NCBI RefSeq assembly: GCF_039534165.1
Contig: NZ_BAAAUX010000019.1
Span: 434,001-498,000 of the forward strand
DNA length: 64,000 bases
Origin: Saccharopolyspora_D taberi
Lineage (GTDB): Bacteria > Actinomycetota > Actinomycetes > Mycobacteriales > Pseudonocardiaceae
Direction: 5' to 3'
Shown here: piece by piece, positions 34,690 to 43,464 of the stretch
How positions within the stretch are numbered: position 1 is the stretch's first letter
How the letters are laid out: each line of letters opens with the position of its first letter
Notes under the pieces: generated by a model
What the model was told of the DNA's origin: nothing
The model's input: the letters and a program-made list of their open reading frames with translations, nothing else
The model's database searches: none
Position numbers and translations under genes: made by a program

Positions 34690-35425
34690 CGGCAGGCAAC
34701 GGTGACATCGCAGCAGAGAAGCGCAGCTTGCGGCGGCACAGCCGACAGCGCGGTTTGTGGCAGCGCGGTTGGTGGCAGCGACGTCGCAGCCGAGAAGCGC
34801 GGCTTCCAGCCACCGCAGCCGACCAGCGCGACTTGCAACAGCGGCATCGCAGCGAACAGCGCAGCTTTCCCGTCACCGCAGCCGAACGCCGCGGCTATGA
34901 GCCACCGGCATCGCGGCAGAGCAGGCGGCTTGCATCAGTCGCGGCGCAGCCAAGCAACGCGGCCTGCATCGGGCGCAGCACGGCCAAGCAACGCAGCTTG
35001 CAGCCGGCGCGGCGCAGCCGAGGAACGCGGCTTGCATCAGGCTGCAGCGCAGCCAAGCAACGCAGCCTGCAGCGGTCGCAGCACGGCCAAGCAACGCGGC
35101 TTACATCGGCCGCGGCGCAGCCAAGCAACGCAGCTTGCAGCGACGCGGCGCAGCCAAGCAGGGCGGCTTGCAGCGGGCGCAGCGCAGCCAAGCAACGCAA
35201 CTTGCATCAGGCTGCAGCACAGCCGAGCAACGCAACTTGCATCAGGCTGCAGCACAGCCGAGCAACGCAACTTGCATCAGGCTGCAGCGCAGCCAAGCAA
35301 CGCAGCCTGCAGCGGACGCAGCACAGCCGAGGAACGCGGCTTACAGCGGGCACAGCGCAAGCCGAGCAACCAGCTTGCAGCCGGCGCAGCACAGCCAAGC
35401 AACGCAGCTTTCAGCAACAGCACTG
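34690..35425. repeat. Tandem repeat array, 33-35 bp units
   Basis: About 14 well-kept units begin at 34,948, 34,982, 35,016, 35,051, 35,085, 35,118, 35,151, 35,185, 35,220, 35,255, 35,290, 35,324, 35,359 and 35,392. The unit reads roughly CAGCCAAGCAACGCAGCTTG then CATCAGGCTGCAGCG. Further, more worn units precede them at 34,787, 34,816, 34,850 and 34,879. Units at 35,220 and 35,255 are identical. Unit length is not a multiple of three, so long open frames here on both strands are probably not genes. The array lies after the winged-helix gene and before the M24 peptidase gene. Confidence 0.88.
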
Positions 35426-35483
35426 CGAACCGACAGCACGCCATCTCCGCGAGCGACGGACGCGCCGCTGCCCCACCGGCCGG

Positions 35484-36059
35484 CTAGCGCGCGCACCGCC
35501 GGGGAAACGCCTGGAACTGCACCACGACCTGCTCGTCGCCGTCCCTGGGCTCGCGGCGGTACCAGTCGACGAGGCTGCCGATCTGCCTGGTCAGCTCCGC
35601 CAGTTCGGACGGGCTCAGTGACAGGGTGCTGTCGGAAACCGTCGCGGCCTTCACCCACTCCTCGCTCCAGCCCCGCAGTTCGCTGAGGAACTGGCCATTG
35701 CGGTGGTAGGCGGTGGTGACGATCTCGTGCATGTAGACGTCGAGGGCGTCTTCCAGCTCGGGATCGCGGGTGAACTTCTCGGCTTCCAGGATCGTCAGCT
35801 CGTGGCTGGCCCGCCACCACCGCTCGCGCTTGTTGCCGCGTTCGGCGTCCTCTTCGATGAAGCCGTGCTCGGCGAGCTGGCGCAGGTGCCAGCTCGTCGT
35901 TCCGGACCGTTCCCCGATCCGGTTGGCGAGCTGCGTCGCGGTGGCCGGACCGTCGGTGCGGAGCATGCCCAGCAGCCTGATCCGCAGCGGGTGCGCGAGT
36001 CCGCGAAGGCTTTTGGCGTCGAGTACGCGTTCCTGCCGTTCCTCCAACACGATCGCCAC
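35484..36059 (-). CDS. ArsR-like winged-helix regulator
   Basis: A 191-residue protein. The N-terminal winged helix includes LAHPLRIRLLGMLRTDGPATATQLANRIGE and SWHLRQLAEHGFI, of the HTH_20/ArsR type without metal-binding cysteines. The C-terminal 110 residues are helical and probably dimerise or bind a ligand. An inverted repeat at 36,065-36,102, just upstream of its start, is a candidate operator. It is the next gene after the GH32 enzyme on the same strand, so it may control fructan use, but this is positional only. Confidence 0.82.
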   Translation of the reverse strand: MAIVLEERQERVLDAKSLRGLAHPLRIRLLGMLRTDGPATATQLANRIGERSGTTSWHLRQLAEHGFIEEDAERGNKRERWWRASHELTILEAEKFTRDPELEDALDVYMHEIVTTAYHRNGQFLSELRGWSEEWVKAATVSDSTLSLSPSELAELTRQIGSLVDWYRREPRDGDEQVVVQFQAFPRRCAR

Positions 36060-36064
36060 GGTAG

Positions 36065-36102
36065 AACCGCCAAGATCGCTCTGCCAAGAGATCTTGGCGG
36101 TT
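36065..36102. promoter_or_regulatory. Inverted repeat upstream of the winged-helix gene
   Basis: AACCGCCAAGATC (36,065-36,077) and GATCTTGGCGGTT (36,090-36,102) form perfect 13-base arms around a 12-base loop that itself contains a third half-site, GCCAAGA. It sits six bases before the regulator's start codon. It is a likely autoregulatory operator; a terminator for the GH32 gene is less likely as there is no T-run. Confidence 0.55.
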
Positions 36103-36116
36103 TCACCGAGGGCGGA

Positions 36117-37610
36117 TCACATCGGGTACAGCTCCAGCGACGTGACCTCGACCTTGCCGCCTTCCGCGAACGGCCGCACGACCTCGCCCGGGTCGGGCAG
36201 GACGAGGTCGGTGAGGACCGTTTCACCGCGTCCGCCGAAGACCTCGACGCTGGAGCGGTCGACCAGCAGCCGCATCCGGACCACGTCTCCGTCGGGGAGC
36301 AGCTCGGCCGCGTGCCGGGCCGGGAACGCCGGGCTCACGACCGTCTTCCCCGACAGCGTCCGGTCGACGAACAGCTGCCGCGCCGCGACGTCGTAGCCGA
36401 CGCGGGTCCGCTGGCCGTCTCCCACGAAGACGTCCACGCCGAACGACGTGGACGAGCCGATCCGGAACTCCACGACGATGTCGAGCGCCGCGCCGGAGAA
36501 CTCCGGGGCGGGCTGCTGATCCGACACCTCTCCACTCCACCGCTGCGGTTCGCCCCGCCGTCCGTCGAGTTCCTCGACAGGGCGCTGCACCAGCCGCACA
36601 CCGGCCGGGGTGGTGGCCAGCGAGAGGGTTCGGGGGACCGTCATCGCCCCGCGCCACGGATCGGTGGGGACCTGCTTGGCGTAGTCCCAGTTGCTCATCC
36701 AACCGATCCAGATCCGGCGGTCCGGCACGTCCGACCAGGACTGCGGGGCGTAGAAGTCCGCCCCCTGCTCGGCCCACAGGACTTGCTCCGGCGGCCCGTC
36801 CGGGGTGAACGTCGTGCCGTCGAAGCCACCGACGAAGTACTGGGTGGCCGAACCGCCCGCCGGGCCACCGGGGTTGATGCTGACGACGAGCACCCAGCGC
36901 TTGCGGCCGGGGTCGCCGTCGACCGGGAGCTCGAACAGGTCCGGGCACTCCCACACGCCGCCGTGCGAACCGTGGTCCACCCCGAACTCGCTGATCCGGT
37001 TCCAATGCACCAGATCGGGCGAGTCGTAGAAGACGATCCGGTCGCCCGCAGCGAGCATCAGCACCCATTTTTCGCCGTGGCGGATGACCTTCGGGTCGCG
37101 GAAGTCGGCGATGCCGGGGTTCGGGATGACCGGATTTCCCTCGTACTTGGTCCAGGTGCGGCCCCGGTCCGTGCTGTAGGCGATGCTCTGCTGCTGCGTT
37201 TCGCCCGCGCTGGTGTAGATCGCGACCAGGCCCGGTTCCTGGTCGAAGAACCCGCTGGTGTTGTCGTGATCCACCACCGCGCTGCCCGAGTAGATCTCGC
37301 CGAGGTCGTCGGGCAGCAACGCCACCTGGAGTTCCTCCCAGCTGTGCAGGTCGGTGCTGACCGCGTGACCCCAGCTGAGGTTGGCGTGTTCGGTGCTTTC
37401 CGGGTTGTGCTGGAAGAACAGGTGGTACTCACCGTCGTGGAAGACGAGCCCGTTCGGGTCGTTCATCCAGTTGCGTTCGGGGGTGAAGTGGAACTCCGGC
37501 CGCCACTGGCGGGTCTTGCGGCTGCCCCGCGCGGGGGCCGCCGCCGTGGTCAGGCCGAGGCCGAGCACCGCGCCCGCACCGATCAGGAACCCTCTGCGTG
37601 GTAAGCGCAT
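36117..37610 (-). CDS. Secreted GH32 fructan hydrolase (levanase/inulinase type)
   Basis: A 497-residue enzyme with a twin-arginine-like signal (RLPRRGFLIGAGAVLGLGL, cleavage after AAAPA). GH32 motifs are in order: nucleophile Asp in NWMNDPNGLVF, transition-state Asp in DFRDPKV, and acid/base Glu in VWECPDL. A C-terminal beta-sandwich follows (RSSVEVFGG). It would release fructose from levan, inulin or sucrose outside the cell. It is the last gene of the fructose phosphotransferase cluster, starting 15 bases after ptsH ends. Confidence 0.9.
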   Translation of the reverse strand: MRLPRRGFLIGAGAVLGLGLTTAAAPARGSRKTRQWRPEFHFTPERNWMNDPNGLVFHDGEYHLFFQHNPESTEHANLSWGHAVSTDLHSWEELQVALLPDDLGEIYSGSAVVDHDNTSGFFDQEPGLVAIYTSAGETQQQSIAYSTDRGRTWTKYEGNPVIPNPGIADFRDPKVIRHGEKWVLMLAAGDRIVFYDSPDLVHWNRISEFGVDHGSHGGVWECPDLFELPVDGDPGRKRWVLVVSINPGGPAGGSATQYFVGGFDGTTFTPDGPPEQVLWAEQGADFYAPQSWSDVPDRRIWIGWMSNWDYAKQVPTDPWRGAMTVPRTLSLATTPAGVRLVQRPVEELDGRRGEPQRWSGEVSDQQPAPEFSGAALDIVVEFRIGSSTSFGVDVFVGDGQRTRVGYDVAARQLFVDRTLSGKTVVSPAFPARHAAELLPDGDVVRMRLLVDRSSVEVFGGRGETVLTDLVLPDPGEVVRPFAEGGKVEVTSLELYPM

Positions 37611-37625
37611 CCCGTCCTCCTCGGC

Positions 37626-37916
37626 TCAGGCGTTCACCGGTTCGTTGTCCAGGTCCCGTGAGAGCAGGTCGGCGAGTTCTTCGAGGACGGTGGCGGCCGA
37701 GTCGCCTTCGGCGGAGAGCTCGACCTCCTCGCCGTGGTGGACGCCGAGGGTCATCAGCCCCAGCACGCTGGAGGCGTCGACGGCGGCACCCGCGGCCCCG
37801 TCGGTGACCTTGGCGATCCGGACCGGGACCGGTTGGGCCGCGGCGGCCTGCGAGAGCAGCGTGGCCGGCCGGGCGTGCAGGCCCACGGCCGAGGCGATCG
37901 TGACGCGACGTTGCAT
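37626..37916 (-). CDS. ptsH: Phosphocarrier protein HPr
   Basis: A 96-residue HPr from the ATG at 37,916 with AAGGAG upstream. The phosphorylated histidine is in GLHARPAT. The usual Ser46 region reads SVLGLMTLGV, lacking the lysine context of HPr kinase substrates. It carries phosphate from enzyme I to the fructose EIIA. It lies in the fructose operon between EIIBC and the GH32 gene. The C-terminus is a few residues longer than usual. Confidence 0.93.
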   Translation of the reverse strand: MQRRVTIASAVGLHARPATLLSQAAAAQPVPVRIAKVTDGAAGAAVDASSVLGLMTLGVHHGEEVELSAEGDSAATVLEELADLLSRDLDNEPVNA

Positions 37917-37929
37917 GGTGATCTCCTTG

Positions 37930-38085
37930 TCAGACGGGAACAACGGACGTTTCGGGGTCGGACGGGGGGAACAGCGATCGTGTCCGGGCCGGACGGGGAA
38001 CAGCGGGACGTGCCCGGGGCACTTTGGGGACGGACGTGTCCGGGTCACACAGGGACAGCCGGACGCGTCCGGGGTCAGGCGGGAA
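37930..38085. repeat. Imperfect GC-rich repeats between EIIBC and ptsH
   Basis: Copies of a loose unit such as CGGACGGGGAACAGCG and GGACGTGTCCGGG recur four or five times in about 150 bases. They separate the EIIBC gene from ptsH and can form several short hairpins (GGACGTGTCC, GGACGCGTCC). They may attenuate or process the transcript between the two genes. Confidence 0.5.
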
Positions 38086-39538
38086 CTGCGGACGTGCCAG
38101 GGGAAACGGGTTCGGCGGCGCTGGTGCGGCCGAGCTGCTTGGCGAAGATCACTGCGAGTGCGGAGACCGCAACCCCGACCGCGATCGCCACCAGGTAGAG
38201 CAGCGGCTGACCGACCAGGGGCAGCACAAACAGGCCGCCGTGCGGCGCCCGGAGGGTCGCTCCCACGGTCATCGACAGCGCTCCGGTGGCGGCCGATCCG
38301 ACCACGATGGACGGAATCACGCGCAGCGGATCCGATGCCGCGAACGGGATCGCGCCCTCGGTGATGAACGAGGCTCCGAGCAGCCACGCCGGGCGGGCGC
38401 TCTCCCGCTCTGCCGGGCTGAACAGCTTGCGCCGCACGGTGGCGGCCAGGGCGAGCGCCAGCGGCGGGGTCATGCCCGCGGCCATCACCGCCGCCATGAT
38501 CTCCAGTGCCGTCTCGCTGCCGGTGGTGAGCCCGCCGACGGCGAAGGTGTAGGCGACCTTGTTGATCGGCCCGCCCATGTCGAAGGCGATCATCGCCCCC
38601 AGCAACGCACCGAGCAGGGCCGCGTTCGCGCCGGTCAGGCCGTTGAGCCAGGTGGTCAGCCCGGTCATGGCCGCCGCGATCGGCTTGCCGATGACCACGA
38701 ACATGAGCACGCCCGTCACCAGCGTGCCCAGCAGCGGCAGGACCATCACCGGCATCACCCCGGCGACCGCCCTGGGCACGCGGATCTGCTTGAGCGCGCC
38801 GACCACGGCACCGGCGAGCAGCCCGGCGACCAGGCCGCCGAGGAAGCCCGCGCCGACGGTGACCGCGATCGCCCCGCCGACGAACCCGGGGGCGATGGCC
38901 GGCCGGTCGGCCATCGCGAACGCGATGAACCCGGCCAGCACCGGCACCAGGAACTCCATCGCCGCCGACCCGATCTGGTTGGCCAGCGCCGCCCAGCTCA
39001 GCAGGCTGGCCGGGTCGAACTGCTCGGTGACGCTAGGTGCGTCGGAGATCTGGTAGCCGCCGAGGGCGAAGCTCAGCGCGATGAGCAGCCCGCCCGCGGC
39101 CACGAACGGGATCACGTAGCTGACACCGGTCATCAGCCACTGCCGCAGCTTGCTGCCGATGCCGGCACCGGCCACGACCTTGGTCGCCAGTTCCGGCTCC
39201 GGCCCGGCCTGGGCCGCGTCCGGTGCCGGCTCGGTCTCGGCGGTCGTCCTGGCCTGGTCCAGCAGGCCGGCCGCGTCGTTGATCGCCTGCTTGACGGTGG
39301 CCTCGACGGTGGGCTTGCCCGCGAACCGCTCGCGGTCCTGGACGCCGACGTCGGCGGCGAAGACCACCGCGTCGGCGGTCCGGATGTCCTCCGCCGACAG
39401 CGGGGTGGAGCCCGCCGAGCCCTGGGTCTCGACGTGGATCTCGTCCCCGGCCGCCTTGGCCGCCTGCTCCAGCGCCTCGGCGGCCATGTAGGTGTGGGCG
39501 ATTCCGGTCGGGCAGGCGGTGACCGCGACGAACTTCAT
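38075..39538 (-). CDS. fruA: Fructose PTS enzyme IIBC
   Basis: A 487-residue membrane protein. The IIB domain (residues 1-100) begins KFVAVTACPTGIAHTYMAAE with the phosphorylated cysteine. An acidic, alanine-rich linker leads to the IIC domain with about ten spans, including the GGPINKVAYTF and ITEGAIPFAASDP motifs. It takes up fructose and phosphorylates it to fructose-1-phosphate. The start overlaps the EIIA stop (ATGA). EIIA is separate rather than fused. Confidence 0.93.
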   Translation of the reverse strand: MKFVAVTACPTGIAHTYMAAEALEQAAKAAGDEIHVETQGSAGSTPLSAEDIRTADAVVFAADVGVQDRERFAGKPTVEATVKQAINDAAGLLDQARTTAETEPAPDAAQAGPEPELATKVVAGAGIGSKLRQWLMTGVSYVIPFVAAGGLLIALSFALGGYQISDAPSVTEQFDPASLLSWAALANQIGSAAMEFLVPVLAGFIAFAMADRPAIAPGFVGGAIAVTVGAGFLGGLVAGLLAGAVVGALKQIRVPRAVAGVMPVMVLPLLGTLVTGVLMFVVIGKPIAAAMTGLTTWLNGLTGANAALLGALLGAMIAFDMGGPINKVAYTFAVGGLTTGSETALEIMAAVMAAGMTPPLALALAATVRRKLFSPAERESARPAWLLGASFITEGAIPFAASDPLRVIPSIVVGSAATGALSMTVGATLRAPHGGLFVLPLVGQPLLYLVAIAVGVAVSALAVIFAKQLGRTSAAEPVSPGTSAVPA

Positions 39539-39987
39539 GGCGTGACCTCCTCGCGGACGTACTTGGCGACCTGCGCCGGATCGGTGGCTTCCAGCAGCGT
39601 CTGCTTGAACTCCGCGCGCACCAGTCGGCGGGCGAGGGCGGCGAGCACGGTCATGTGGTCGGATCCACCGCCCTCGGGGGCCGCGATGAGGAAGATGAGC
39701 CGCGCGGGCCCGTCCTCGGCGCCGAAGTCGATCCCGGCGGTGCTGCGGCCGAAGGCCAGCGTCGGTTCGGTGACCGCCGCCGAGCGGCAGTGCGGGATGC
39801 CGATGCCGCCTTCCAGCCCGGTCGGCATCTGCGCCTCGCGGGCCTCGACGTCGGCGAGGAACCGCTCGATGTCGGTGACCCGTCCGGCGTCGACCAGGCG
39901 CTGGGCCAGCGACCGGACGGCCGCGGACCGCTCGGTGGCGGTCAGCTCCAGGTCGACGAGTTCGGTGGTGATCAGTTCGGTGCTCAT
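39535..39987 (-). CDS. Fructose PTS enzyme IIA
   Basis: A 150-residue EIIA of the fructose/mannitol type. The phosphorylated histidine is in GGIGIPHCRSAAV, and the family signature RLIFLIAAPEGGGSDHM follows. It hands phosphate from HPr to EIIB. The start overlaps the fruK stop and its stop overlaps the EIIBC start, both as ATGA, so the three are coupled. Confidence 0.93.
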   Translation of the reverse strand: MSTELITTELVDLELTATERSAAVRSLAQRLVDAGRVTDIERFLADVEAREAQMPTGLEGGIGIPHCRSAAVTEPTLAFGRSTAGIDFGAEDGPARLIFLIAAPEGGGSDHMTVLAALARRLVRAEFKQTLLEATDPAQVAKYVREEVTP

Positions 39988-40928
39988 GCCGCCGCTCCGC
40001 TGAGGCTTAGTGATTCGTCCACTTCGTGCACACGGACTTCTTCCGTGCGCAGGTCTTCCGGTGCGGGCATCCGGCTGCCCGCCAGCCCGACCGCCGCGGT
40101 GCCGTAGGCGACCGCGACCCGCAGCGCCTCCGGCCCGCTGCCGCCGGCGCGCAGGAACCCGGCCAGCGTCGCGTCGCCCGCTCCCACGGTGCTGAGCACC
40201 GCGGTCGCCGGGCCTGCCGCGTGCCAGGCGCCGGTCCCGTCCACCAGCAGCGCTCCGTCTTCGCCGAGGCTGACCAGCACGCCGGCCACCCCGGCGGCGC
40301 GGATCTCCCGCGCCACCCCGAGCACCTCGCCCAGCCGCGCGAGCGCGCGTCCGGAGAGCTCGGCGAGCTCGGCGAGGTTGGGTTTGATCAGGTCCGGCCC
40401 GGCCTCGCAGGCCGCCGCGAGCGCCGGACCGGAGGCGTCCACCGCGACCCGGGCGCCCGCGCCGTGACCGACGCGCACGAGCCGCGCGTGCAGGTCCTCC
40501 GGGCAGCCGCTGGGCAGGCTTCCGCTGCTCACCAGCCAGTCCGCGCGGCCCGCCAGCTCACCGGCCCTGGTCTCCAGCACGGCGACCTCGGCCGGGGTCA
40601 GCTCCGGTCCCGGTTCATTGAACTTGCTCGTCGTGCCGTCCGCCTCGACCACCGCCACGTTGCTGCGGGTCGGCATGCCGATCGGCACCTCGACGACCGG
40701 CACCGCCTCCGGGGCCAGCAGCTCGGCGAGCCTGGCCCCCTCCGCTCCGCCGGAGGGCAGCAGCGCGACGGTCGGGCGGTCGGCCGCGGCCAGGGCGCGA
40801 GAGACGTTGACGCCCTTGCCGCCGGGGTCCAGCCGGACCTGGGTGGCCCGGTGCACCGCACCGCGCACGAGCCCGCCGACCAGGATCGTGCGGTCGAGGC
40901 TGGGGTTGGGGGTCACCGTGACGATCAC
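39984..40928 (-). CDS. fruK: 1-phosphofructokinase
   Basis: A 314-residue PfkB-family kinase from a GTG at 40,928 that overlaps the DeoR stop (GTGA). The start VTVTPNPSLDRTI and the glycine motif DPGGKGVNVSRAL are typical of FruK; the catalytic base is in STVGAGDATLAGFL. It turns fructose-1-phosphate into fructose-1,6-bisphosphate. The long open frame further upstream is antisense-like noise over deoR. Confidence 0.93.
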   Translation of the reverse strand: MIVTVTPNPSLDRTILVGGLVRGAVHRATQVRLDPGGKGVNVSRALAAADRPTVALLPSGGAEGARLAELLAPEAVPVVEVPIGMPTRSNVAVVEADGTTSKFNEPGPELTPAEVAVLETRAGELAGRADWLVSSGSLPSGCPEDLHARLVRVGHGAGARVAVDASGPALAAACEAGPDLIKPNLAELAELSGRALARLGEVLGVAREIRAAGVAGVLVSLGEDGALLVDGTGAWHAAGPATAVLSTVGAGDATLAGFLRAGGSGPEALRVAVAYGTAAVGLAGSRMPAPEDLRTEEVRVHEVDESLSLSGAAA

Positions 40929-41677
40929 GCCGACACCACCTTCGTCTGCGCGTTCAGCTCCTCCACCGCGGCGTCGTCGAGGCCGCTGTCGGTGACGACC
41001 ACGTCGATCTCGGCGAGCTCGGCGAACCGGCTGAACTGGTCGTCGCCGTACTTGCTGTGGTCGGCCAGCAGCACCCGCCGCCGGCAGGCCCGCACCATGG
41101 CCGCCTTCACCGCGGACTCGGCGGGGTCGGGCGTGGTGCACCCGCGGTCCACCGAGAAGCCGTTGGTGCCGAAGAAACCGGCGTCGACGGTGAGGCCGTC
41201 CAGGACGTTGAGCGCCCACGACTCGACCGAGGCCAGCGTGGTGCCGCGGATCCGGCCGCCGAGCATGTGCACGGTGCTGCGGCCCGCCAGCTGGCTGGCG
41301 ATGGGCAGCGAGTTGGTCACGACCGTCAGCTCGCGGTCGGCCGGGATCATGCTCGCGAGCCGGCCGGTCGTGGTGCCCGCGTCCAGCAGGAGGGTGCCCC
41401 GCGTGGGCAGCAGGTCGAAGGCCGCGCGGGCGATGCGCTCCTTCTCCGCGGCGTTGGTCTGGTCCCGCTGCGTGACGCCCGGTTCGAAGTCCAGCCTCTC
41501 GACCGGGATCGCGCCGCCGTAGACCCGGCGGACCAGGCCCTGCCGCTCCAGCGCGCCGAGATCGCGGCGGATCGTCTCCGGCGCGACCTCGAACTCCTCG
41601 GCCGCGGCCATCACGTCGATCCGGCCGTCGCGGCGTGCGCGTTGCGCCAGCAGCTGTTGCCGCTCCGCCCCATACAT
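40925..41677 (-). CDS. fruR: DeoR-family repressor of the fructose operon
   Basis: A 250-residue DeoR regulator. The N-terminal helix-turn-helix is DVMAAAEEFEVAPETIRRDLGALERQGL, and the C-terminal sugar-phosphate sensor domain has LLLDAGTTTGRLA and VTNSLPIA. It heads the fruK-EIIA-EIIBC-ptsH-GH32 operon and is coupled to fruK. By analogy with actinobacterial FruR it would respond to fructose phosphates. The control region toward ptsI is 99 bases. Confidence 0.88.
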   Translation of the reverse strand: MYGAERQQLLAQRARRDGRIDVMAAAEEFEVAPETIRRDLGALERQGLVRRVYGGAIPVERLDFEPGVTQRDQTNAAEKERIARAAFDLLPTRGTLLLDAGTTTGRLASMIPADRELTVVTNSLPIASQLAGRSTVHMLGGRIRGTTLASVESWALNVLDGLTVDAGFFGTNGFSVDRGCTTPDPAESAVKAAMVRACRRRVLLADHSKYGDDQFSRFAELAEIDVVVTDSGLDDAAVEELNAQTKVVSA

Positions 41678-41776
41678 GCCCGTTTGCCTCCGGTTCGTGT
41701 TTGGTATTGCCTGATTGTGACTCTTGTTGCCATATTGTCAAGGCTTCGACAACAGCCGGAAACCCGAGGAGCGGAC
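41678..41776. promoter_or_regulatory. Divergent fruR/ptsI control region
   Basis: On the minus strand TTGACA (41,741-41,736) is 17 bases from ACAATC (41,718-41,713), a fair promoter for fruR. Overlapping it are ATTGTGAC, CTTGTTGCC and ATTGTCAA words and an inverted TTGTC-N8-GACAA. These may be DeoR sites that control both directions. GAGGAG before the ptsI start is its ribosome site. Confidence 0.55.
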
Positions 41777-43414
41777 ATGACCACGACGACAGTGCAGGGT
41801 GTGGGCGTCAGCGCCGGGCGCGTGTCCGGCCCGGTCGCGCGGGTGGCCGAGCCGATGAGCGAACCGGCCTCCAGCCCCGCTCCCGCCGACCCCGCCGCCG
41901 AAGCCGCCCGCATCCGGCCCGCGTCCGACGCCGTCGCGCGACGGCTGTCCGATCGGGCGCGGGCGGTGACCGGTGATGCCCGGTCGATCCTGGAGACCAC
42001 GGCGGCGATGGCCGCCGACTCCTCGCTGCTGGCCAACGCCGAGAAGCTGGTTACCGCGCACCGCCTGCCCGCGGCCCGCGCGGTGTTCGAGGCGGCCGAG
42101 GAGTTCACCGGGCTGCTCGCCGCGGCGGGCGGCTACATGGCCGAACGGGTCCAGGACGTGCGGGACGTCCGCGACCGGCTGATCGCCGAGCTGACCGGAA
42201 CCCCGGTCCCCGGCGTGCCGGAGCTGACCGGGCCCGCGGTGCTGGTCGCCCGCGACCTGGCGCCGGCCGACACCGCCGACCTGGACCCGGACCTGGTGCT
42301 CGCGCTGGTCACCGAGGAGGGCGGCCCGACCAGCCACACCGCGATCCTGGCCCGTTCGCTGGGAATTCCCGCCGTGGTCGCCGCCCGCGGGGTGCTCGCC
42401 GGTGCCGCCGAGTCGGCGCGGGTGGACGGGGAGGCCGGGACGGTCGAACTGCTCGACCGGCTGGTGGCCGTGGAGACCTCGACGACCGTCCGCGACCGGG
42501 AGTGGGACGGCGTCGGGCGCACCGCCGACGACCAGCCCGTCAAGGTGCTGGCCAACGTCGGCTCCCCCGCCGACGCCGAGGCCGCCATCGCGGCCGGAGC
42601 CGAGGGGATCGGCCTGTTCCGCACGGAATTCTGCTTCCTGGCCGCCACGAGCGAGCCCGACCCGCACGTCCAGCGGGCCGCCTACGCCGAGACCTTCGCG
42701 CCCTGCGCGGGCAGGCCGGTCGTGGTCCGCACCCTGGACGCCGGTGCGGACAAACCGCTTCCGTTCCTCAACGCCGCAGCCGAACCGAATCCGGCGCTGG
42801 GCGTGCGCGGGATCCGGGTCGCGTTCGACCGGCCGGACATCCTCGACCGTCAGCTCGACGCGATCGCCTCGGCCGCGGGCGACACCGGCGCCGACGTGTC
42901 GGTGATGGCGCCGATGGTGGCGACCGCCGACGAGGCGGCGTGGTTCGCCGAGCGTGCCCGCGCCGCGGGGCTCCGCCGCGTCGGCGTCATGGTCGAGATC
43001 CCGTCCGCGGCGCTGTGCGCGGCGGAGATCCTCGACGCGGTCGACTTCGTCAGCGTGGGCACCAACGACCTCGCCCAGTACGCCTTCGCCGCCGACCGGA
43101 TGACCGGTGCGCTGGCCGCGCTCAACGACCCGTGGCAGCCGGGACTCCTGCGGCTGGTGGCGATGCTCGGCTCGGCGGGCCGCGAGCTGGGCAAGCCGGT
43201 CGGCGTCTGCGGCGAAGCCGCCGCCGATCCGCTGCTGGCTGGCGTGCTGGCCGGGCTCGGGATCACCAGCCTGTCGATGGTTCCGACCGCGCTGACCGCC
43301 GTGGGCGCCGCGTTGTCGGAGCAGCCGCTGGCGCGGTTCGAACGGGCCGCGCGGGCGGCGCTGGGCGAGCGCGATCCGCTCCGGGCCCGCCGCGCCGCGC
43401 GCGAAGCGCTCTGA
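41777..43414 (+). CDS. ptsI: PTS enzyme I
   Basis: A 545-residue enzyme that takes phosphate from phosphoenolpyruvate and passes it to HPr. The ATG at 41,777 has GAGGAG upstream. The active histidine is in EEGGPTSHTAILARS. The PEP-binding barrel has GIGLFRTEFCF, VVVRTLDAGADK, GVMVEIPSAA, FVSVGTNDLAQY and the cysteine in VGVCGEAA. It is divergent from the fructose operon, so both general PTS proteins are encoded at this locus. Confidence 0.94.
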   Translation: MTTTTVQGVGVSAGRVSGPVARVAEPMSEPASSPAPADPAAEAARIRPASDAVARRLSDRARAVTGDARSILETTAAMAADSSLLANAEKLVTAHRLPAARAVFEAAEEFTGLLAAAGGYMAERVQDVRDVRDRLIAELTGTPVPGVPELTGPAVLVARDLAPADTADLDPDLVLALVTEEGGPTSHTAILARSLGIPAVVAARGVLAGAAESARVDGEAGTVELLDRLVAVETSTTVRDREWDGVGRTADDQPVKVLANVGSPADAEAAIAAGAEGIGLFRTEFCFLAATSEPDPHVQRAAYAETFAPCAGRPVVVRTLDAGADKPLPFLNAAAEPNPALGVRGIRVAFDRPDILDRQLDAIASAAGDTGADVSVMAPMVATADEAAWFAERARAAGLRRVGVMVEIPSAALCAAEILDAVDFVSVGTNDLAQYAFAADRMTGALAALNDPWQPGLLRLVAMLGSAGRELGKPVGVCGEAAADPLLAGVLAGLGITSLSMVPTALTAVGAALSEQPLARFERAARAALGERDPLRARRAAREAL

Positions 43415-43464
43415 CGAACGGGAACTTCGGGGAGGCGGGGCTTGGTCGCGACCGTCGGTGGGGC

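Noticed and set aside
34948..35425. A CRISPR array
   Set aside because: Units are contiguous with no unique spacers between conserved repeats, and no cas genes lie nearby.
34549..35621. Long open frames over the 33-35 bp repeats on both strands
   Set aside because: The repeat unit is not a multiple of three, several frames are open at once, and there is no ribosome site or known domain. Treated as non-coding repeat.
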